Shown here in pieces: positions 56,364 to 64,000 of a DNA stretch of 64,000 nucleotides (position 1 is its first letter; every line of letters begins with the position of its first letter). The translations under genes and the position numbers were made by a program. Below the pieces are notes generated by a model, which was not told the origin of the DNA, ran no database searches, and worked only from the letters and a program-made list of their open reading frames with translations. This DNA comes from Stenocarpella maydis (Eukaryota; Ascomycota; Sordariomycetes; Diaporthales; Diaporthaceae): positions 624,807 to 688,806 of the forward strand of contig NQMI01000008.1 of assembly GCA_002270565.1 (NCBI GenBank). The letters run 5' to 3'.

Positions 56364-57423
56364 TTAACGGCTGGCGAACCTGTCAAAGTCCCTCGCCTTC
56401 CTCTCAAGAACCCACCATAATCCATACACGATATCCTCTGTCAGTAGTCTGGTCTCGTCTGTCCTCATGGTGGAAATGTCCCGCAGCAATCTCAGCCTCG
56501 AAAGGACGACACTGCCAGTAGGGCTCTGCTCAAGGAACCTTTCCACTTCGGAAGCCGATCTTGGGGAAGGACGACCACGCCGGACGTTTCCCTCCATGAC
56601 CTTCTTGATGTGTGCTTCCAAATCTCCGGTGTCTCCAGCCACCACCTCTTGGGCCTTCTTCAAAGTGATCATAATATCACTTCCTAGGTGAACCAGCCCT
56701 CTTGCATTGTTACTGAGTAGCCTCCAAACTTTGGGGTCCTCAGCAATTTCAATCATGTGCAGAGCCCAAACCGCACTATACAGGCTTTGGAGACGCAAGC
56801 GCCGGCGCTTTTTCTCAGCTTCGCCTTTATCTGATGGTTCCATCCACTGCTCTGTCTGGAGGCGGCTGAATTCCGCCAGCTCCTCATTGATTTGTTTCAT
56901 GAGCCGAGCGCCATATTCAGAAGGCTTTGGATTCGTCCCGTAGCAGCTGTTCCTAACTGTGATCTTGTCCTTGTCCTGATTGGAGGCAGTCTCGTCCAGG
57001 CTGAGAGGGACCAAGATTGGAGGACTGCCATCTAAGATCACTGTGCGGTCACAGGCTAGCGGTCCCACTTCATAGAGTCAGTCAGTGGATTGTCAGATTT
57101 GCCCTTATATTTGGAAGAAATACCACTCAGTGGCTGGGCACCGAGTGAGTCTCCTTCCCCATAACTCCCAACAGGCTGAAGCACCAGGCACGGGGCCGCT
57201 CACAAAGATTTAAGGAAGCCCGAATCGGAATTTGGGATATGTGTCGATTGGAGGTTGAAGATACCAGAGAACAATGCTTACTCATGTAGCCCATCCCAAA
57301 CGCGGCGGCACCCATCGCCACAGGAACAGTCTTCGAAACGACCGAGGAGTGCATTGGCGGCCGTGAGTCACTGATGTTCCTCGCAAAGACGGACTTGGTT
57401 ATTCGCCTGAATGAACGCATCAT
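56364..57423 (-). CDS. Unknown protein with a mitochondrial-like N-terminus
   Basis: Proposed exons 57423-57282 and 57067-56364, 281 residues. The start MMRSFRRITKSVFARNISDS is basic and free of acidic residues for the first 18 positions, like a mitochondrial presequence. Splicing joins AAAFGMGYM to MGPLACDRTVIL, giving one hydrophobic segment that could cross the inner membrane. The rest is helical and basic (EKKRRRLRLQSLYSAVWALH, RLRLLRDISTMRTDETRLLT). No known domain. The intron (215 bases) is larger than most here and its acceptor (GAAG) is weak, so the join is uncertain; the two parts could be separate. Confidence 0.45.
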
Positions 57424-59243
57424 GAAAGTTCAGTAATGGTATGCCGTAATTGGGTAGTCTTGGGGCAGCAATTGATGCGGAGTGATGCGATCAACATTGG
57501 AATGAGTGAACTTGGTGGATATTGAACTTTTGCCCTGTTGTGACGAGAAGTGGGAGAGGTCGTTCCATGTCAAATGCACCTGAGTTTCCTTGCTTGGCCA
57601 ACATTTAAGACGCTCTTGCCGTGTCAGCGTCTCATTGTCCTCCTTGTTTCCAATGAACTTTGCAGTGCCTTTGGTCGTGGGTCGATACTACATACTTGGT
57701 GATGGTGATATGATGATGATATTGTTTAACGCCGAGGGCAACTTCCCTTCAGCAGGGGGCATTAACGGACCTTTATTAATGAGAAGGTACAGGGCGTGCT
57801 GCGCTTCATACAAAATATATACAACAAATCATTTCCAGTAACGTCGGGGCAGATGCCCGATCAAACCCTCCTCCTTAAGTACCGCCAGTTGCTAGATTTG
57901 CGTGTTAAACCAAACTATTTTTCCCTTATTCACGTTTCGCTTTCAGAAATCATATAGTGTCTCCCTCTGATTAGAATTCTCTCCTATTTCCCTTGTAAAG
58001 GCTAACTACTGAATGTTGAGTGTGTTATAAATGGTCCGGGGAGTAGTAGGGACGCCCCTTAAGGGGCGAAAAACCTGCTACAAACAGTCGCACTTCTTCT
58101 CCAGCCAGAAGGCATAAGGGCGGATAGGTGGCTAAACCTTTATCGGTAGGCTGGTACTTTCTCATTCGGTCTATCGAGTAGAGCGCTTGGTTAGGGGGTA
58201 TTCTGGGCAAGAAACTCTCCAAACTTGCCCCAAGGAAGCCGCTTCTCATAAGGGTTTTCTTTGAGGCTTAAGGGGATTGGTGCTGAGATGTTAAGGGACG
58301 AGTAAGCTTCGCGAAACGGTAGCGTTTTATTAGGAAACCCTAGGAAAGAGCGGGCAAGCCATCTAAGATTCCTAACAGCGGCAAGGACTAAAGAAGTTTC
58401 TAAAGGGAGAGTTGTACTGCATACTTGGGCAAGTACGGGACGCATCTTTCTTCCTGTACAGTCAGTACAGCGTGGGAGCCGTGTGTGCTCTTTACTCAGC
58501 AAAGATATCTGATACATATCCATTTCATAGTGGAAAGTCCCTGTCCTACTTATACCCATGGCAGGGGTTTCAAGTCTGGGCAAAGCTCTGAGTATTGCAG
58601 CGGCGAGTTTGGGCGCGTACCGGAATTTCACCCAGACTTGCGAAAGCGTTTGTTCCTACAGCGAAGATGATGGAAACATCAGTGCTGTCTGCAATCTGTA
58701 GCAATCTGGTCGAGAAACCGCCGTATACTACTTGGTTCTAAACAACTGCATCGGAAATGTCCAGGGTCAGCTCGTTGTACGTCTCTCAATAATTTCCTTC
58801 AATAATTAATGGTAATGCTTACCTCTACCTATATCTCACGGGGCTCATATGCGGATTTTCTCGATACCTTCTGGAATTGCACTTTTGCCCAGACTCGCGC
58901 CGTACATGAACCTGCATGGCTTGAGTGTAGCTGTGATACAAATACTGGCATATTTGAGAGGGTACCTAAGGACCTTAGTAAGGACCCCATCATCGCTCGT
59001 CCAGTCTTCAATCTCGTCGCCAAATTAGTAAGTTTTGAGACTAACAAGTGGCTTGCTTGTGTCAGATGACTGGCAATATCGAAGGTCACTTGAAATGCTA
59101 GGACAGGATGCAAAAAGCGCAGCCTCCAGCGAGGTGCCAGCAGTGAAATTTGGAGCAGGCCAGAAGGACTGGATGTTGTCATACGTGAACAACAGAGTTC
59201 GCAGGTCAATTTTCCACGCTGGGCGCGCTACCAAGTCGGGATA
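57424..59243. other. Gene-poor, partly decayed region
   Basis: Contains a perfect 16-bp palindrome (58053-58068) and a 146-codon minus-strand frame at 58191-58631 that I do not recognise. Several short conflicting frames suggest old degenerated sequence. Confidence 0.45.
58053..58068. repeat. Perfect 16-bp palindrome
   Basis: The sequence cgccccttaaggggcg is its own reverse complement. Confidence 0.9.
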
Positions 59244-59447
59244 CTAGCTAAATGACTCTTGGGTCTTTGCAATTGAAGACTCTATCTCGGGATTCTTGTG
59301 AAGGAAATGATATGCAAAAGGCATGTTGATAGCAGTCGTGTCGTGGCCGGGGAATAAAAACTGCTTTGAGAGTGAGTTCCCTTGCCCTCTCCCCTCCTCT
59401 TCATCACCGGCAGCGTTCACTATGGCGAAGAAAGAAGCATTCGCCAA
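59244..59447 (-). pseudogene. Cytochrome P450 relic (I-helix)
   Basis: The frame contains FLFPGHDTTAINMPFAYHFL followed by HKNPEIESSI, a close match to the P450 I-helix with its oxygen-activation motif (A/G)G-x-(D/E)-T-T and the following helix. The expected neighbours, the ExxR motif and the heme-binding FxxGxxxCxG loop, are not found downstream on this strand, and the frame stops soon after. The fragment is therefore a remnant, or one exon of a badly degraded gene. Confidence 0.6.
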
Positions 59448-60472
59448 GGACGCGGCGCCTATGGACCCGCCTACGTCGTCTTTATCTACCGACAGTACGT
59501 CCCAAGCTAGTCAGCTTGCGAGAGAGATTGCCAGGCTCTGGAGAGTCTGGGAGAACATACCATCACTTGGTTCCGACCCACCAACACCGGAGGAGGTCCA
59601 ATGTTCGAAGGAGGCAATACAATCGCAAGAGAAGCTTGCTAACCTATGCCTCCATAAGTGTTGAGGAAGGAACGACCACAACACTCATAACTTATTACTA
59701 CTGCAGTCAGGTTCCTTGGAACTTCCAAATCAGCTACCAACCACGATGAATTCAAAACAACCATTTGCTACCTACTTGCGTACGTATGCCTACCAACAAT
59801 AAGTATGCCTTAGATCACGGTTAAGTGTGAAATACTATAGCTAATCATTATAGCAATTCATTATAGCTCTGAAATCATGACCTATCCCAAGGACGCTTTG
59901 CGTATTATGACTGTGCCGGAGCCCGCTCGCCAGAGACTAGCCGGGCTGCCAAGCGTGATGGCCCGCATAGTGCTGAAGTCACCCCATCACCAAAAAGAGC
60001 CAGAAGATCAAGTCTAGGCTCCGAAGTGGCCAGCCATGACCAATGCGCCAAGCAGAGTCCCAGCTCTAATAATCAAGAGTCAAGCTGGACTGGGAGTTTG
60101 TCCTCCACCCACGAAGCCCGCCTTCGCTCTATCTACGCCAAGATCAATGGGCAACCTGATATGCTCAGTGATGATGAGATCTTCGCGCCCGGGGACATTA
60201 TACTGCAGAACCGCACCGCATCCCCTTTTATATACGGCCAGTGCTTAGGACCACACAATCCCGGCGTACCCCTAGGAGGCAAGTACCTCGACGAGTGCAA
60301 TAGCGCATCCACCCGCATAGTATTCGTTTGCTACGGCGAAATCAGCGATCCTACCAACCATAGCCTCATTGCAGGCTCCCATTGGGCTCTTGGAGTGGAG
60401 TTGGATGGTACATTTTGGTACTACGACTCTATACCCAAAGACCAGAAAAGCGGCCATAGTATACGTACCTAG
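59422..60472 (+). pseudogene. Truncated Ulp1/C48 protease-like gene
   Basis: An 80-residue frame begins at ATG 59422 (QLAREIARLWRVWENIPSLG within it). A second frame is open at 59873-60472 and includes SPKRARRSSLGSE, then DILLQNRTASPFIYGQC-like and HWALGVELDGTFWYYDSIP. The last part fits the Ulp1/C48 fold: catalytic His in HWALGV and Asp in YYDS. The catalytic Gln and Cys should follow, but the frame ends at 60472 and a repeat-rich segment begins. The two parts may be exons of one gene; I could not find a confident splice. In fungi, Ulp1-like genes occur both as SUMO proteases and as cargo of transposable elements. This copy looks non-functional. Confidence 0.55.
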
Positions 60473-60530
60473 CTTTTTCCTGTGGGTACACCCAGTACAA
60501 GAAATTAAGCGTGCAGCCTACTACAAATTC

Positions 60531-60785
60531 GTGTACCTCCCCCACCCTCAAGCCCCTCAATACGCCCCTCCAAAGGGCCCCTCCGTGTGCCTGTGCCGCT
60601 CCAAAAGGGCCCTCCAAACGGCACCCCTCTGCCTGCCCTCTGCATGCTCAGAGGAAGGCCCTCCGTGTGCCCTTTTTCGCGCCCCTTTAAAAGTCCTTCC
60701 TCCAGACGTGCAGAGGGCCCTTCGGAGGGCCTTCCTCTGGGCGTACACTATAGTATACGCCCCATATGCAAAGATGGGGCATCCC
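60531..60785. repeat. GC-rich hairpin element
   Basis: Inverted repeats are nested here: cagaggaaggccctccg at 60649-60665 and its exact reverse complement at 60723-60739; an imperfect palindrome at 60741-60760 (18 of 20 positions); and gccccat/atggggc at 60759-60765 and 60774-60780. Direct repeats such as ccctccgtgtgcc (60567 region and 60659 region) also occur. The block starts just after the truncated C48 fragment. It may be a MITE or other small mobile element; no target-site duplication was established. Confidence 0.6.
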
Positions 60786-61710
60786 ATCTAGCAGGTCTAA
60801 AAGGTCCTCTAGCTTGAGGTTGGCTTTCTTAAGAATCTTCTGGACAACAAGGGGTATGTATGTGAGGTAATTATTAATAATATATTCTCGCCTTTCTAAA
60901 AGAAGAATATGGGGGTTGTGTAATGTAGTGATTTCTTGAATTCGTCCTTCTTTTTAAGAGACAATCCCGTGTATTCCATAACCCTTTAGTAAAGGCAAGA
61001 GATGAGTTCCGCCTAATTCCTATGGAGTCGCTTAACATTATCTTCATTAAGACATCACTTAGGCTTTTTGGCATAAAAGCTCAAGTTGTACACTAAATAA
61101 ATGGATTTCCAGGAAATGCTGGCCTCAGGAAGAAAAAGAGGAAGGAAATAAACAAACAGCACGCCCAGTGTGTCTGGGCTATTAGTATAGGGCAGAAGGG
61201 GCTTATTAATAAGCGGGCTTATAGGCACCCATAGGCCCAACCTTACTAGCCCTTATTCCTAGCCCTAACTTTCATCTGTATTATTAACTAGGTATTCTTA
61301 GTTTAAATTTTGTAAAGGTTTAATATATTTATTATATTTCTTTTTATTATAAAGTAGCATCTAGTCCAGTATAGCAGTCTATAAAAATATGTGCCCGCAC
61401 TTCCTGAGCCGTGATACTAGGCCATGGTCTTGACAAATCCTTGTCCTTGTCTCCACTGGGCACCTATGTATCTAAGTACCAGGGTGCTTACTCAGGTACT
61501 CGCTCACTTATTAATCTGAGTACTTATGCAGGGAGGTACCCGTTCGTGATATCATCATCAGAATCACCTGGCTTCACACAAACAAGGCACTACCAAACAA
61601 GCAAATCGGGCCACGCTTCCGGCCCAACTTCAGCCATCGCAGCACAAAAATCCAGAATACCGGCCGAGCACTTCAACTGCAATTAAAACAAGATAAAAAA
61701 AAAGTCCAAA
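60786..61710. other. AT-rich spacer before the second reductase
   Basis: AT-rich sequence, particularly 60840-61100 and 61260-61400, with no gene. The last 300 bases are the promoter of the reductase; an A-run lies just before its ATG. Confidence 0.5.
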
Positions 61711-62802
61711 ATGCTGGCTCTTGTCACACAAGACAGCCACCAGGTCGCCGTTCAGGAGATCGACATCCCGATGCCAGCCGAGGGGGAAATTCTCATCAAG
61801 GTCTCATACGTCGCGCAAAACCCAACTGACTGGAAGGCGGCCAGCAGCGCCCCTCCAGGCCGCGTTGTAGGCTGCGACTTTGCCGGCACCATTGCTGATG
61901 CAAACGGCTCCTCGTGGCGCGAAGGCCAGCGTGTCGCCGGCTTCGGTAAGCAGCTTCTGCAGTCATTCATGGTTCTTTGAAAGCTGACCCTCAGTTCTGC
62001 AGTCCAGGGTACATCGACCAACGGCATCCCGCCCAACCCAATCCGTGGCGTCTTTGCGGAGTACTGCGTCATCGAGACGAGTCTTGTCTTCCCCATCCCA
62101 GACGGCGTCACAGATCAGCAGGCAGCCGTCATCCCCCTCGCCTTCGCAACGGCTGTGCAGGCCATGATCCAACGTCTGCAGCTGCCCGAGCCTTCAAAGC
62201 CTGCCAAGTCCGCCTTCCCCTTACTCGTCAACGGTGGTACCAGTTCCGTGGGAAAGTACGCTATCCAGCTGGCCAAGCTTGGTGGTCTTTTTGTCGTGGC
62301 GACGGGGTCCAAGAAGAACCATGAGCTGCTGAAGTCTCTGGGTGCAGACGCTGTGGTGGACTACAACGATGCAGACTGGCCCGAGCAGGTTCGCCAGGTG
62401 ACCCACGACAAACTGGAGCATGCGTTCGACTGCATCGCTGAGAAGGGCTCGCCCGAGACCATCGCTAAGGCCATGTCTCCCACCAAGGGTGGCCACATCG
62501 TCGGCCTCCTTCCGTACAAGCTGGAGCACTCGAAGGTCAGGTATGAGAGCACGATTGTTTACACAGTCTTCGAGCGGCCCCTGAAGTACGGCGCCTTTGA
62601 CAACTGCGGAGGGGAGCCGACGCCTGGAGATAAGGCTGTCTGGGAGAAATACCTCAGCTTGCTGCCCGAACTGCTCAGCAGCGGCAGGATCAAGCCCAAC
62701 CGCGTCCGGGAGATGGGCGGCTTGAACGATATAGCAACCGGATTCAGAGAGCAAAAAGAGGGAAGGGTGAGCGCTGAGAAGCTTGTGTACAAGATTGCGT
62801 AG
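61711..62802 (+). CDS. Medium-chain enoyl reductase-like protein (second copy of the LovC-like family)
   Basis: Two exons, 61711-61945 and 62003-62802, give 344 residues. The join restores VAGFVQGTSTNGIPPNP. Family marks: ALVTQDSHQVAVQEIDIPMP start, QNPTDWKA, VVGCDFAGTI, LLVNGGTSSVGKYAIQLAKL (nucleotide loop) and KNHELLKSLGADAVVDYND. It lacks zinc ligands. It belongs to the same superfamily branch as the gene at 5778, but similarity is moderate, so they are not recent duplicates. Fungal members act as stand-alone NADPH-dependent quinone or enone reductases, or as helpers of synthases. No synthase is near. It is convergent with a sulfotransferase-like gene. Confidence 0.88.
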
Positions 62803-62949
62803 CTTCTATGGTTGCCACTGGTAGCACGCGCTGAATGGTGCATGGATACGGGTACGAAATCCAACAGTTTCGGGCAGCGAATTGAGAAAAAGACGAAATT
62901 CATACCAAGTAGCTATCAAAAAGCCCGAGGCTTATGTGTCTCCAAGCAG

Positions 62950-63923
62950 CTATGCCTCTTGTGCCTTTACAAACGGGACTCCAGATTGTGGAAGCATCAC
63001 GCCGACTTGCATCATCGCCCAGATGAGGACGAACAGTGCGATCCAGTGAAGCACCCCTCTGCCTACGATGAAATACTTAACCATTTTCATGGTCTTCTGG
63101 TCGTTTATCCTCGGGTATGCCGTCGCTGGAGTCTGCTTGCCTAGTAATTGACAGATGGGCTCCCAGCCATCCTCGGCATAGAACTCCAGTACCTTTCTGC
63201 CCCTCTTCCTCGCCTCGTCTCTGACCCAGTCGTTGTGTTTATCATATATCGGCCGGTCTCGGAATGTCACCCCCCATCTCTCAACATACAAGTCGTCAGT
63301 AGCCTTCATCATCCTCATCATAGCCCTGTCGGATTTGACGAGGAACGTCGCGACCCAGAATAGCCAAGAGTCAAAAAACCGCAGCCCTTCCGAGAAGCTG
63401 GTGTACCACGAGGCAGCACCGCCGGAGCGCAGATTCAGTATGACCGGCGCATCGGGGTACACTGCAGCCCTTGGGAGTCAGCTTTCAAAGAACTAAGATC
63501 TTTTATTCCAACGCAGCGTGGACGGGATATAGTGTGGCTTTTGAGATATAGGCTCCGGGGAGGATCCTTATTCCCCAGCGGGTTAAAAGGTGCCTCTGGA
63601 AACTGCTTACTATCCATGAGGTCATCAGCAAAGATTATGGACGGGAAGTCAGCCGTGGCAGCGAAGCCTGCGAACAGCTGGCTGAGGATATTTTGCCGCT
63701 TCTGTGTGTCCTTCTCCAAGACGGCGGCTGTGACGAGACGCTGCCGCTCAGCACTGGGTTGCACGTGGGCCATGTGCATGCAGGGGGCAAACCCGAGGGT
63801 CTCGAGTGCAGACTGCAGTGATGATGTTGCACATCGTGGGAGCCCCAGGGCCAGCACTTGGGGATTGGTAGAGGAGCGGTCGAGCTCCTGGGTGGAGACT
63901 GTCTCGTGAACGAAACGCACCAT
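62950..63923 (-). CDS. Sulfotransfer_4 family protein
   Basis: Two exons, 63923-63611 and 63461-62950, give 274 residues. The splice joins FADDLMD to MYPDAPVILNLRSGG, the usual second block of this family. The phosphate-binding loop is VLALGLPRCATSSL (24-36), followed by LETLGFAPCMHM. The remaining core includes WYTSFSEGLRFFD and VLEFYAEDGWEPICQLLGK, the typical C-terminal L-x-F-x-x-x-D-W-x-x-L-C-x-F/L-L pattern. A hydrophobic C-terminal segment (GVLHWIALFVLIWAMMQVGV) suggests a tail anchor. Often mislabelled as an NAD-dependent epimerase in fungal annotations. Its acceptor is unknown. Confidence 0.85.
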
Positions 63924-64000
63924 GGTGGCAGGTTAGAAACATGAAATATCAAAAGATATAGCCTTGTTGGATTAAGATATAGCTCAAGGATGCTGTATCG

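Noticed and set aside
58191..58631. 146-codon minus-strand frame in the decayed region
   Set aside because: I tried to fit it to a P450 N-terminal part near the I-helix relic, but no P450 motif is present.
1..64000. Prokaryotic features such as CRISPR arrays, operons or Shine-Dalgarno sites
   Set aside because: The window is fungal nuclear DNA with spliceosomal introns; the tandem repeats lack the regular spacer structure of CRISPR arrays.

Overview
The window is nuclear DNA of a filamentous ascomycete (Pezizomycotina, probably a Sordariomycete; inferred, species not determined). The evidence is many short introns (about 55-260 nt) with GTRAGT-like donors, fungal-only families (Zn2Cys6 regulator, Atg33, JEN carboxylate permease, DUF7053, EthD, DUF7730-like), gene-sized spacers and a Pol III tRNA gene with an intron. 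Coding exons are GC-rich. Most genes were rebuilt here by joining exons across canonical splice sites; the joins that restore conserved motifs are stated for each gene.

Layout. 0-8.5 kb: the 3' part of a TPR-like gene; a Zn2Cys6 regulator whose frame breaks near 2108; a divergently transcribed short-chain dehydrogenase; a LovC-type enoyl reductase; a DUF7053 protein. This looks like a small metabolic neighbourhood, but no polyketide synthase is present. 8.5-12.3 kb: long gene-poor leader with a GA microsatellite. 12.3-19.8 kb: one very large gene for a charged repeat protein of about 2280 residues. 21.2 kb: intron-containing tRNA-Gly(CCC). 21.8-34 kb: Atg33 (mitophagy), a DUF7730-like protein, a JEN-family monocarboxylate permease, a sulfite-oxidase-type molybdoenzyme and a DUF726 (TMCO4/Mil1) hydrolase-like protein. 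34-45 kb: a glycine/histidine-rich disordered protein with a CxxC tail, a small unknown protein, an EthD protein, a decayed patch with an AT-rich block, a TMEM97/EXPERA membrane protein, a type I membrane protein and an F-box-like protein. 45-57 kb: the checkpoint protein Rad26/ATRIP, an alanine-rich secreted protein with a probable GPI tail, an AlkB-like dioxygenase, a GPI-type aspartic protease, a second short-chain dehydrogenase and an unknown mitochondrial-like protein. 57.4-61.7 kb: a gene graveyard with a P450 I-helix relic, a truncated Ulp1/C48 protease-like fragment and a hairpin-rich element. 61.7-64 kb: a second LovC-like reductase and a Sulfotransfer_4 protein.

The genes are mostly independent housekeeping or accessory functions; fungal genes are not in operons. 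The clearest functional group is the regulator-SDR-reductase block at 1-7 kb. The most distinctive object is the repeat protein at 12-20 kb, which carries nine copies of a charged 36-42-residue module and about ten short Asp-Trp-Lys motifs.
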